Below are positions 19,789 through 27,551 of a DNA stretch of 64,000 nucleotides, piece by piece. The DNA lies in NCBI RefSeq assembly GCF_009937995.1, contig NZ_AP021881.1:1364001-1428000 (forward strand), in the 5' to 3' direction. Source of the stretch: Sulfuriferula nivalis. Its GTDB lineage: Bacteria > Pseudomonadota > Gammaproteobacteria > Burkholderiales > Sulfuriferulaceae. A program made the position numbers and the translations under genes. Within the stretch, counting starts at the first letter, position 1; each line of letters opens with the position of its first letter. The notes under the pieces were generated by a model. It had not been told where the DNA came from and did no database searches. It was given only the letters and a program-made list of their open reading frames with translations.

Positions 19789-20853
19789 ATGGCAGAAGAT
19801 ATACAAGCTATACGCATGGAAATTGATGCGATTGATGAACAGGTGCTGGCGCTTATCAATCAGCGTGCTCAACATGCACAAACCATAGGCCGTCTGAAAA
19901 ACGGTACGGTATATCGCCCAGAGCGTGAAGCGCAGGTGTTGCGACGGATTAAGGAAATGAATACTGGTCCGCTGGCAGATGAAACTGCAGCGCGCTTATT
20001 CCGCGAAATCATGTCTGCATGCCTGGCATTAGAAAAGCCCTTGTCTGTGGCTTATTTAGGGCCACAAGGTACATTCAGCCAAGCTGCGGCAGTTAAACAA
20101 TTTGGTCACGCCGCGAACACAACCCCATGCGCATCGATAGATGAAGTATTCCGTGTGGTGAATGCAGGTGCTGTAGATTACGGCATAGTGCCGGTAGAAA
20201 ACTCTACTGAGGGTGCTGTGAATCGCACGCTGGACTTATTGCAAGACACGCCGCTTAAAATTTGTGGTGAAGTCGATCTGCGTATCCACCATTATTTGTT
20301 GCGTAAAGTTACAGGTTTGGACGATGTTAAAGTGGTTTATTCCCATGGACAGTCTTTAGCGCAATGTCATGAGTGGCTTAATCGTCATTTGCCCAGCGTA
20401 CCCCGTGTGCAGGTCTCCAGTAATGCCGAGGCTGCGCAAATGGCTGCTGCAGATGAGTCGGCATTAGCCATTGCTGGTGACCTGGCGGCTGAAATTTATG
20501 GTTTGCAATGTTTGTTTGAACACATTGAAGATGAGCCTGACAATACGACTCGTTTTTTAGTGCTGGGTTTGCATGATGCAGGTGCCTCTGGGCACGATAA
20601 AACCTCGCTGCTGATGTCTGCACGGAATTTACCAGGTGCTATTCTGGAACTTCTACAGCCATTTGCGCGTCATGGTGTTTCACTGACTAAGTTAGAATCG
20701 CGTCCAGCGCGCTCGGGTTTGTGGGAGTACGTATTTTTTGTAGATGTAGAAGGGCACAGAGATGACCCTGCTGTTGCTGCGGCTTTGGTTGAATTAAAAG
20801 ACAAAGCCGCTTTATTGAAATTATTGGGTTCTTACCCTATTGGTGTTTTGTAA
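19789..20853 (+). CDS. pheA: bifunctional chorismate mutase / prephenate dehydratase
   Basis: The 354-residue P-protein makes phenylpyruvate from chorismate for phenylalanine. Residues 1 to about 85 form an AroQ-type chorismate mutase, about 92-270 the prephenate dehydratase domain (YLGPQGTFSQAA, then NTTRF with the catalytic Thr), and the rest an ACT domain whose SLTKLESRP motif binds phenylalanine for feedback control. The stop overlaps the start of hisC by one base. Confidence 0.97.
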   Translation: MAEDIQAIRMEIDAIDEQVLALINQRAQHAQTIGRLKNGTVYRPEREAQVLRRIKEMNTGPLADETAARLFREIMSACLALEKPLSVAYLGPQGTFSQAAAVKQFGHAANTTPCASIDEVFRVVNAGAVDYGIVPVENSTEGAVNRTLDLLQDTPLKICGEVDLRIHHYLLRKVTGLDDVKVVYSHGQSLAQCHEWLNRHLPSVPRVQVSSNAEAAQMAAADESALAIAGDLAAEIYGLQCLFEHIEDEPDNTTRFLVLGLHDAGASGHDKTSLLMSARNLPGAILELLQPFARHGVSLTKLESRPARSGLWEYVFFVDVEGHRDDPAVAAALVELKDKAALLKLLGSYPIGVL

Positions 20854-21956
20854 TGACGAATGTGTGTGACTTGGCGCCTGATTACATCCGCGCCATTGCC
20901 CCTTATCAACCAGGTAAGCCAATAGACGAGTTGGCGCGAGAATTAGGCTTGGATGCGTCACGTATCGTGAAATTGGCGTCTAACGAAAATCCATTAGGTG
21001 CAAGTCCTAAAGCTTTGATTGCCATTGATGCTGCGATGGATACTATTGCACGTTATCCTGATGGCAGCGGCTTTGATTTGAAAGCAGCATTGGCTGACAA
21101 GTTTAATGTAGATGCAGCGCAAGTTGTATTAGGTAATGGTTCTAATGATGTGCTGGAAATGGCCGCACGGGCTTTTTTGTCGTCGGCAACATCAGCAGTA
21201 TTTTCAGAGCACGCATTTGCAGTTTATCCGTTGGCGACTTTGGCAGTGGGGGCAACCGGTATTACAGCGCCAGCAAAAGATTACGGTCATGATTTGGCTG
21301 CGATGTTAGCGGCAATTCGTGCTGATACTCGTATGGTGTTCATTGCTAATCCGAACAATCCTACGGGTACATTGTTAAGCAATGCGGATATGTTGGCGTT
21401 TTTAGAACAAGTGCCTAGTCAGGTAATTGTGGTGCTGGATGAGGCTTACGGTGAATATTTGCCTCAAGAGCTGCAATCCGATGCGCTGATATGGTTAGCT
21501 CGCTTCCCCAATTTAATCGTAACCCGTACTTTTTCCAAGGCTTATGGTCTGGCAGGATTGCGTGTAGGTTATGCTTTAGCAAGTGCAGCGGTAGCGGATA
21601 TGCTGAATCGTGTGCGTCAGCCGTTTAACGTTAACAGCCTGGCGCTAGTGGCAGCAACTGCAGCATTGAATGATGATGAGTTTATCGCACGCAGCTATGC
21701 GCTGAATCAATTGGGTATGCGTCAATTGACACAAGGCCTGCATTTGTTGAATATAGACTATATTCCGTCGTATGCTAATTTCCTGGCGATTCGTATCGGC
21801 AATGCTACCGCGATGTACCGACGCTTACTTGAACACGGCGTTATCGTAAGACCCATAGGTAACTATGGCATGCCAGAATATTTGCGCGTCAGCATAGGGC
21901 TGGCAGCAGAAAACAATCAATTTTTACAAGCGTTAGAAGACGCAATTAAGGACTAA
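20853..21956 (+). CDS. hisC: histidinol-phosphate / aromatic aminotransferase
   Basis: The 367-residue class I/II PLP aminotransferase is of the HisC type. The PLP lysine lies in TRTFSKAYGLAGLRVGY and the substrate-binding ANPNNPTG motif is present. Because it lies between pheA and DAHP synthase, it probably transaminates phenylpyruvate or hydroxyphenylpyruvate in aromatic amino-acid synthesis, perhaps as well as histidinol phosphate; this is inferred from context. Confidence 0.93.
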   Translation: MTNVCDLAPDYIRAIAPYQPGKPIDELARELGLDASRIVKLASNENPLGASPKALIAIDAAMDTIARYPDGSGFDLKAALADKFNVDAAQVVLGNGSNDVLEMAARAFLSSATSAVFSEHAFAVYPLATLAVGATGITAPAKDYGHDLAAMLAAIRADTRMVFIANPNNPTGTLLSNADMLAFLEQVPSQVIVVLDEAYGEYLPQELQSDALIWLARFPNLIVTRTFSKAYGLAGLRVGYALASAAVADMLNRVRQPFNVNSLALVAATAALNDDEFIARSYALNQLGMRQLTQGLHLLNIDYIPSYANFLAIRIGNATAMYRRLLEHGVIVRPIGNYGMPEYLRVSIGLAAENNQFLQALEDAIKD

Positions 21957-21958
21957 AT

Positions 21959-22975
21959 ATGATAATCGTAATGAGCCCAGGTGCAACTGAACAACACATA
22001 GATGGCGTTGTGAAAAAAATCAAGGAATATGGCTGCGAAGCGAATATTTCACGTGGTGTAGAGCGTACCATAATTGGTGCAATTGGCGACGAGCGTGCAA
22101 TAGACCAAGAACTTATTGATGCATTGCCAGGTGTGGAACAATCCATGCATGTGGTTAAACCATACAAAATTGTCGCGCGTGAATGGCACAAGGAAAATAC
22201 CATTGTCGATATTAAAGGTGTGCCATTAGGTGGTAATACCGTGCAGGTTATTGCAGGACCTTGTTCTGTTGAAACCCAGCAGCAAATGGACGATTCTGCA
22301 AAATACGTTAAGGAAGCGGGCTGCCGTTTAATGCGTGGTGGTGCATTCAAGCCTCGCACCAGTCCTTATTCCTTCCAGGGTAAGGGCGTGGAAGGTCTGG
22401 AAATGTTCCGTAAAGCGGCAGATGCTAAAGGTTTGCCTATCGTTACCGAATTGATGGATGTGCGTATGCTGGATACATTCATGGAATGGGACGTGGATGT
22501 TATTCAAATCGGTACGCGTAACATGCAAAACTTTGATTTGTTGAAAGAAGTAGGGCGTGTTAAAAAGCCAGTTATTCTCAAACGTGGTATGTCAGCAACT
22601 ATTTCAGAATGGTTGATGGCTGCTGAATACATTGCTGCAGCGGGTAACCACAACATTATTTTCTGTGAACGTGGTATTCGTACTTTTGAAACTTACTACC
22701 GTAATGTGTTGGATGTGACTGCAATTCCAGTGCTGAAAAAAGAAACTCATTTACCTGTTATTGTTGACCCATCTCATGCAGGTGGTAAGGCATGGATGGT
22801 GCCAGCATTATCACGTGCCGCAGTAGCTGCAGGTGCTGATGGTCTGTTGATAGAAATGCATCCAACGCCTTGTGAAGCATGGTGTGATGCAGATCAGGCA
22901 TTAACACCAGGTGAACTGAAAACGCTGATGGCAGAGTTAGGTGGTATTGCGAAGATATTAGGTCGCGATATTTAA
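21959..22975 (+). CDS. aroF: 3-deoxy-7-phosphoheptulonate synthase (type I beta, with N-terminal ferredoxin-like domain)
   Basis: The 338-residue enzyme condenses phosphoenolpyruvate and erythrose 4-phosphate in the first step of the shikimate pathway. About 90 N-terminal residues form the ferredoxin-like regulatory domain seen in Thermotoga and related enzymes; the barrel then carries GPCSVE, FKPRTSPYSFQG and the metal/substrate motif DPSHAGGK. Feedback control through the N-terminal domain is known for this class. The symbol follows common usage; the gene could equally be named aroG. A terminator follows at 23006. Confidence 0.95.
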   Translation: MIIVMSPGATEQHIDGVVKKIKEYGCEANISRGVERTIIGAIGDERAIDQELIDALPGVEQSMHVVKPYKIVAREWHKENTIVDIKGVPLGGNTVQVIAGPCSVETQQQMDDSAKYVKEAGCRLMRGGAFKPRTSPYSFQGKGVEGLEMFRKAADAKGLPIVTELMDVRMLDTFMEWDVDVIQIGTRNMQNFDLLKEVGRVKKPVILKRGMSATISEWLMAAEYIAAAGNHNIIFCERGIRTFETYYRNVLDVTAIPVLKKETHLPVIVDPSHAGGKAWMVPALSRAAVAAGADGLLIEMHPTPCEAWCDADQALTPGELKTLMAELGGIAKILGRDI

Positions 22976-23005
22976 GCACTTGCTTGCAGTTGTTGAATTG
23001 ATACT

Positions 23006-23037
23006 AAACGGGCTGCTATTTGGCAGCCCGTTTCTTT
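23006..23037 (+). terminator. rho-independent terminator after DAHP synthase
   Basis: The stem AAACGGGCTGC / GCAGCCCGTTT has a 6-base loop and is followed by CTTT. It separates the DAHP synthase gene from tyrA, so tyrA may be read by its own promoter or by read-through. Confidence 0.85.
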
Positions 23038-23048
23038 GGTGAGGCCTC

Positions 23049-23927
23049 ATGACACAAATTCTATGTAACAAACTGGCTGTATTTGGCGTCGGACTGATCG
23101 GTGGTTCATTTGCACTCGCGCTTAAGCAGGCTGGGGCAGTCGGTGAAGTCGTGGGAGTGGGGCGTAGTCACGCTAATCTCGAACAGGCGTTGGGGTTGGG
23201 TATTATTGATCGCATAGCTATAGATGCCGTGGACGCTGTGCAGGGTGCCGATATTGTTGTGCTAGCCGTACCTGTAGGGCAGATGGCGGCGATTATGCAG
23301 TCGATTGCGCCGCACTTGTCCAGCAATACTGTTGTTACCGATGCAGGTAGTACCAAGCAGGATGTTGTTGCGTTGATGCGGCAGTATTTACCTGCTCAAT
23401 TAGAGCTATGCGTACCTGCACACCCTATTGCTGGTGCGGAATTAAGTGGTGCTACAGCTGCACGGGTTAATTTATATCAGGATAAGAATCTCATACTGAC
23501 AGCGCTGCCAGAGACTACGATGGAATCGGTACAGCGTGTGCGCCAACTGTGGCAGCTTTGTGGAGCCAAAGTCAGTGCTATGCAGGCTGCCGAACATGAT
23601 GCGATTTTTGCCACGGTGAGTCATCTGCCGCATTTGTTGGCATATGCGTTGGTGGACATGATAGTTCAGAGAGAAAATGCAGATGTTTTGTTTAACTTTG
23701 CTGCCAGTGGTTTTCGAGATTTCACACGTATTGCCGCCAGCAGTCCTGAAATGTGGCGAGATATTGCCTTGGCGAATCAAGTTGCATTGCTGGCTGAACT
23801 GGATGCATATCAGGCAAAGCTAAATCAGTTGCGTGATGCCTTAGCGACTAATAATGGTGATGCGTTAGCTGATATTTTCAGTCGTGCACAGGCTGCACGG
23901 CAGGCGTGGCAGGCAAGGTTGGTATAA
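23049..23927 (+). CDS. tyrA: prephenate / arogenate dehydrogenase
   Basis: The 292-residue NAD(P)-dependent enzyme makes hydroxyphenylpyruvate (or tyrosine from arogenate). The N-terminal Rossmann motif FGVGLIGGSFALALK and the VTDAGSTKQDV and HPIAGAELSGA segments are characteristic, as is the helical dimer domain with the FAASGFRDFTRIAAS motif. In related genomes aroA, cmk and rpsA usually follow; here the coding strand stops and a nitrogen-regulated promoter region begins. Confidence 0.95.
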   Translation: MTQILCNKLAVFGVGLIGGSFALALKQAGAVGEVVGVGRSHANLEQALGLGIIDRIAIDAVDAVQGADIVVLAVPVGQMAAIMQSIAPHLSSNTVVTDAGSTKQDVVALMRQYLPAQLELCVPAHPIAGAELSGATAARVNLYQDKNLILTALPETTMESVQRVRQLWQLCGAKVSAMQAAEHDAIFATVSHLPHLLAYALVDMIVQRENADVLFNFAASGFRDFTRIAASSPEMWRDIALANQVALLAELDAYQAKLNQLRDALATNNGDALADIFSRAQAARQAWQARLV

Positions 23928-23958
23928 GGTGCTCAGTTAATTTAGCGATTATTCCATT

Positions 23959-23997
23959 TTGGTGCATTTTTTTATATACGCACTGTTTTGGTGTGCG
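23959..23997. promoter_or_regulatory. NtrC-like enhancer sites upstream of the first guanidine operon
   Basis: There is a TTGGTGCA half-site at 23959-23966 and a fuller site CGCACTGTTTTGGTGTGCG at 23979-23997 that resembles the GCAC...GGTGC dyad bound by NtrC. They lie 60-100 bp upstream of a sigma-54 promoter, the usual enhancer distance. A near-identical core (CTGTTTTGGTG) recurs upstream of the second guanidine operon at 52179-52195. Confidence 0.55.
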
Positions 23998-24057
23998 TGA
24001 GTATGGCGTGATTGTGTCTCTATTTCGATAATTCTTTGATAATAATACATTAATTTA

Positions 24058-24074
24058 TTGGCACGTAATTTGCT
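24058..24074 (+). promoter_or_regulatory. sigma-54 promoter of the first guanidine operon
   Basis: TTGGCACGTAATTTGCT matches the -24/-12 consensus TGGCACG-N4-TTGCW fully, with GG at 60-61 and GC at 72-73 separated by exactly 10 bases. Transcription would begin near 24085, about 40 bp before the riboswitch aptamer. This implies control by nitrogen limitation (RpoN/NtrC) in addition to guanidine. Confidence 0.85.
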
Positions 24075-24122
24075 GATTAGTTCTACAGAGAGGTGCGGTT
24101 GTTACTGTAGCCTTTATATCAG

Positions 24123-24226
24123 GGCATCTAGGGTTCCGATTCCAGCAATGGAGTGTCTGGACCGAGAGTTGTCCGGTCTCAGTTAGCTGAGATTCCACGG
24201 AGGGATAAAAGCCCGGGAGGTTGCGA
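24123..24226 (+). ncRNA. guanidine-I (ykkC) riboswitch controlling the first guanidine operon
   Basis: The diagnostic conserved blocks of the ykkC class are present in order: CTAGGGTTCCG, the GTCTGGACCGAGAG stretch with its hairpin, and CACGGAGGGATAAAAGCCCGGGAGG. Guanidine-I riboswitches turn genes on when guanidinium binds. Downstream, GGGAGG-TTGCGA (24215-24226) can pair with TCGCTTCAGCCTCTC (24234-24248), followed by a weak T-rich stretch, a likely but imperfect terminator-type expression platform. The genes downstream are the expected guanidine-assimilation set. Confidence 0.95.
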
Positions 24227-24276
24227 TCATTTGTCGCTTCAGCCTCTCGCTATTTTACTTTCAAGGAGTCACAGTT

Positions 24277-24342
24277 ATGTCATTACAACATTGGTTCAGT
24301 CACATGCTGATCGTATTTCTCCTGCCGTTAATTAAACGCTAG
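24277..24342 (+). CDS. 21-residue hydrophobic small ORF between riboswitch and permease
   Basis: ATG at 24277 is preceded by a perfect AAGGAG 8 bases upstream and opens a 21-codon frame ending at TAG 24340-24342, 8 bp before the permease start. The peptide MSLQHWFSHMLIVFLLPLIKR is hydrophobic with a basic end, like a single-span micropeptide. It occupies the place where related operons carry the substrate-binding protein gene, so it could be a new small membrane protein, a coupling ORF or a remnant. No family is recognised. Confidence 0.45.
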   Translation: MSLQHWFSHMLIVFLLPLIKR

Positions 24343-24350
24343 GGGTCGAT

Positions 24351-25181
24351 ATGTCAGCGACTAAACAAACTCCTTCATTAACATCAGTACGCAAGCGCAA
24401 GTTGTGGACCATTCGAGGTCATTTGAACCACAAAGAATTCCTGTTCTTTGCTGCTGTCGGCATGCTTGTTCCATTCATTGGTTGGTGGTTGATGGCCAAT
24501 AGTGGCATGATGGATAAGGTCTTCCTGCCCAGCCCTATGGACGTACTAACACGAGTTTATCATTGGTATGAAGATGATGATCTGATCGGGGATGCCTGGA
24601 TCAGTATTTATCGTGTAACGATTGGTTTCTTGTTATCCGCTATTCTTGCTGTGCCTCTGGGGGTAATGATAGGTACCTATCGCCCAATGCAAGCCTTGTT
24701 TGAGCCATTGACGGACTTTATTCGTTATATGCCTGCGGTTGCATTCATTCCTCTGGTTATGTTGTGGGTGGGGATAGATGAGGGTTCGAAAATCGCCATT
24801 ATCTGGATAGGTACATTTTTCCAGATGGTGTTGATGGTGGCCGAGGATATACGCCGTGTGCCCATGGCACAAATAGAAGCAGCTCAGACTATGGGCGCGG
24901 GCAGTGAAGAGATAGTTTCCATGGTGATTTTGCAGTCGGCCAAGCCGGCGTTGCTCGATACTATGCGCGTTACCATGGGCTGGGCCTGGACTTATCTGGT
25001 GGTGGCGGAAATGGTAGCGGCGAACTCGGGCTTAGGCTACGCCATTCTTAAAGCACAACGTTTCTTGCAAACAGACAAAATTTTCGCGGGCATTATTTTG
25101 ATTGGACTGATAGGTTTGATCATGGATCAATTGTTCCGCTTTGCGCATCGCAAGAGTTTCCCCTGGTTGTATAACAAATAG
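24351..25181 (+). CDS. ABC transporter permease (SsuC/TauC type), probable guanidine uptake
   Basis: The 276-residue inner-membrane permease has about six membrane segments and the BPD-type EAA loop near residues 175-195 (EAAQTMGAGSEEIVSMV). It resembles permeases for taurine, aliphatic sulfonates and nitrate. With the next gene it forms the membrane part of an importer. Its place under a guanidine-I riboswitch with carboxylase genes points to guanidine or a guanidino compound as substrate (inference). No binding-protein gene is adjacent; the best candidate is at 50796-51803. Confidence 0.88.
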   Translation: MSATKQTPSLTSVRKRKLWTIRGHLNHKEFLFFAAVGMLVPFIGWWLMANSGMMDKVFLPSPMDVLTRVYHWYEDDDLIGDAWISIYRVTIGFLLSAILAVPLGVMIGTYRPMQALFEPLTDFIRYMPAVAFIPLVMLWVGIDEGSKIAIIWIGTFFQMVLMVAEDIRRVPMAQIEAAQTMGAGSEEIVSMVILQSAKPALLDTMRVTMGWAWTYLVVAEMVAANSGLGYAILKAQRFLQTDKIFAGIILIGLIGLIMDQLFRFAHRKSFPWLYNK

Positions 25182-25190
25182 GTGTATCTC

Positions 25191-26039
25191 ATGGATAACA
25201 AAATACAAATTAATTCAGCAGGTAAGATTTTTACCACTGACAAGCAGGATGTTGTAGCGTTGCAGGACGTTAACTTATCCGTTGGTGCTAATGAGTTTAT
25301 TACCTTTGTCGGCGCATCTGGCTGTGGTAAATCGACCTTGTTGCGCTGTATCGGTGGCCTGGAAACACTTAGCTCCGGCGAAATCACCGTGAATGGTCGC
25401 GCAGTACAGGGTCCTGGTGTAGACAGAGCGATGGTGTTCCAGAATTACAGTCTGTATCCATGGCTATCAGTAGTCGATAACATCAAATTCAGCCGCCGTT
25501 TGAAAGTAAACCGCGAAGGTGCGACTTCTGCTGAAGTTGAAGTAGCCTCGGGGCGTGCGGATGCGCTGCTATCGCTGATGGGGTTGGCACATGCTGCCAA
25601 GGCGTATCCTAACCAGCTTTCTGGCGGTATGCAGCAGCGCGTGGCGATTGCACGTGCTTTATTGCCTAAGCCGGAAATACTGCTGATGGATGAGCCGTTT
25701 GGTGCGCTGGATGCGCAGACCCGAGAAGTCATGCACGATCTGATTCTGCACCTGTTCAATCTGGAGAAAACCACCATCGTGTTTGTGACCCACGATGTGG
25801 AAGAAGCTATCTATCTTGGTCAGCGTATCGTGCTGATGGCACCGCGCCCGGGGCGTATCGACACGATTTATGAGGTGCCGTTGCCGGATAAGCGTAATCA
25901 GGAAATGAAACTGTCACCTGAGTTTATAGCGTTAAAGAAGGAAATTCTGACCCGCATTCGGGAAACGTCTGGTATGCATACAGATACGGATTTGCTGGAG
26001 CAAATGACTCGGCAAGCCGAAGGTAGCGAAGCAGTTTAG
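25191..26039 (+). CDS. ABC transporter ATP-binding protein (SsuB/TauB type)
   Basis: The 282-residue ATPase has Walker A GASGCGKST (about residue 42), signature LSGGMQQRVAIARAL and Walker B ILLMDEPFGALDAQTR. It energises the permease encoded just upstream. I choose the ATG at 25191 over a GTG at 25182, since the GTG touches the permease stop and AGGTG lies before the ATG. Family and context point to import of guanidine-type substrates. Confidence 0.88.
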   Translation: MDNKIQINSAGKIFTTDKQDVVALQDVNLSVGANEFITFVGASGCGKSTLLRCIGGLETLSSGEITVNGRAVQGPGVDRAMVFQNYSLYPWLSVVDNIKFSRRLKVNREGATSAEVEVASGRADALLSLMGLAHAAKAYPNQLSGGMQQRVAIARALLPKPEILLMDEPFGALDAQTREVMHDLILHLFNLEKTTIVFVTHDVEEAIYLGQRIVLMAPRPGRIDTIYEVPLPDKRNQEMKLSPEFIALKKEILTRIRETSGMHTDTDLLEQMTRQAEGSEAV

Positions 26040-26073
26040 TGGTAAGTATTAATCAGCATAAGAGGATAGCAAT

Positions 26074-26811
26074 ATGAAATCAGAAAATACAACATACAGC
26101 CCGGATAGTGTGATGTGGGAAGAAGTTATTCCCGGTGGCGCGCATTGGTCATTTAATGTGAAACGTGGCACCACGTTGCGCGTTACTGATATCGGAGGCG
26201 GTGCCAACCTGTCGGTGCTGTTTTACAGCCAGGATGAAAAACTGGAGCGTTACAACATGGCCGATACGCTCAAGGCACAGCATACCGCACACCTGACCAA
26301 GGGCTTTGTGTGTTATTCAGACATGGGACGCGTGCTGTGTTCCATTACCGAAGATAGTTGCGGCTGGCATGACACCGTGTGCGGGATGACTGATGCTGCG
26401 CAGATGCTGGCTAAATACGGTGAAGCGCGTTACCAGACTCACCTTAATGCCATGTACCGTAACGGACGTGACAGCTTTTTGATTGAGCTTGGTAAATGGG
26501 GCCTGGGTAAGCGCGACATCGTGGCAAATATTAATTTGTTCAGTAAAGTCAGCGCTGACGAAGACGGCAACTTGATGTTCCAACCAGATAACTCAGTAGC
26601 AGGTGATTACATTGATCTGCGCTTTGAAATGGATACGCTGGTTGTGCTTGCCGCTACTCAGCATCCACTCGATCCGAATCCGCAATATCAGCCTAAACCA
26701 GTAAAACTCACCGCATGGCATTCCGAACTGCCAGGAGCTGACGATTATTGCCGCAATTTCCGTCCGGAAAACCAGCGCGGCTTCTATAACACTGAATTGT
26801 TGTACCGTTGA
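26074..26811 (+). CDS. carboxyguanidine deiminase subunit (urea carboxylase-associated protein 2, DUF1989)
   Basis: This 245-residue DUF1989 protein is annotated in older genomes as urea carboxylase-associated protein 2. Published biochemistry (Schneider et al. 2020) showed that the two DUF1989 proteins of such clusters form a carboxyguanidine deiminase (CgdAB) that removes ammonia from carboxyguanidine to give allophanate. A shared motif [12 protein letters not shown] (about residues 90-101) holds Cys and His residues likely to bind metal. The second subunit follows 13 bp downstream. I do not assign A or B, because the sequence alone does not settle the naming. Confidence 0.87.
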   Translation: MKSENTTYSPDSVMWEEVIPGGAHWSFNVKRGTTLRVTDIGGGANLSVLFYSQDEKLERYNMADTLKAQHTAHLTKGFVCYSDMGRVLCSITEDSCGWHDTVCGMTDAAQMLAKYGEARYQTHLNAMYRNGRDSFLIELGKWGLGKRDIVANINLFSKVSADEDGNLMFQPDNSVAGDYIDLRFEMDTLVVLAATQHPLDPNPQYQPKPVKLTAWHSELPGADDYCRNFRPENQRGFYNTELLYR

Positions 26812-26824
26812 GAGGGGCTCTAAA

Positions 26825-27463
26825 ATGGCTATCGTAGAAAGTAAATTTGATCCTAAAGACGCGGTGTACGACGAAATCGTACCAGCGGGCGAACCCTGGC
26901 TGCATGAGGTCAAAAAGGGGCAAACATTCCGCATTCTGGATCTGGAAGGTAATCAGGCAGTTGATACATTGTTCTATAACGCACATGAGTCCACTGACCG
27001 TTACAGCGCGGTTGATACCATACGCGCGCAGGGCAATCTCTATCTGACCGCTGGCTCCAAGCTATTGTCCAGTGAGGGTAACGTGCTGGTAACTATTACT
27101 GCGGATACCTGTGGTCGCCACGATACGCTGGGTGGCGCTTGCGCTGCGGAAAGTAACAGCGTGCGTTATGAAACTGGCAAGAAATTCATGCACAGCTGTC
27201 GTGATAGTTTTTTGCATGCGCTGGGTCACTGTGATTGTCATATGGACAAGCGTGATCTGACCAGCAATGTCAATTTTTTTATGAACGTGCCAGTGACCCC
27301 AGAAGGCAAACTGACGTTTGAAGACGGCATTTCCGCTCCGGGTAAATACGTGGAAATGCAAGCCGAGATGGATGTGATGGTGCTGATTTCTAACTGCCCG
27401 CAGTTAAATAACCCATGTAATGGCTATAACCCGACACCCGTTCAGTTATTGATCTGGAATTAA
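26825..27463 (+). CDS. carboxyguanidine deiminase subunit (urea carboxylase-associated protein 1, DUF1989)
   Basis: The 212-residue DUF1989 protein is a paralogue of the preceding gene product: both start with a [14 protein letters not shown]-like or [12 protein letters not shown]-like segment and share the [13 protein letters not shown]-type motif. Together they should act between guanidine carboxylase and allophanate hydrolase. The gap to the carboxylase gene (27464-27551) contains two short inverted repeats, TGCAGG/CCTGCA and GATGGGACGCCCCGTCAT, which may affect mRNA processing or relative expression. Confidence 0.87.
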   Translation: MAIVESKFDPKDAVYDEIVPAGEPWLHEVKKGQTFRILDLEGNQAVDTLFYNAHESTDRYSAVDTIRAQGNLYLTAGSKLLSSEGNVLVTITADTCGRHDTLGGACAAESNSVRYETGKKFMHSCRDSFLHALGHCDCHMDKRDLTSNVNFFMNVPVTPEGKLTFEDGISAPGKYVEMQAEMDVMVLISNCPQLNNPCNGYNPTPVQLLIWN

Positions 27464-27551
27464 CGAGCTGATATTAATTAAGGTGCTGCAGGACGACCTG
27501 CAATAACAAAAATAATGATGGGACGCCCCGTCATGGAATGGGAAAAAGATC

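Noticed and set aside
24153-24335. 60-codon frame over the first riboswitch
   Set aside because: It runs through the conserved aptamer and has no ribosome-binding site; the aptamer explains the conservation.
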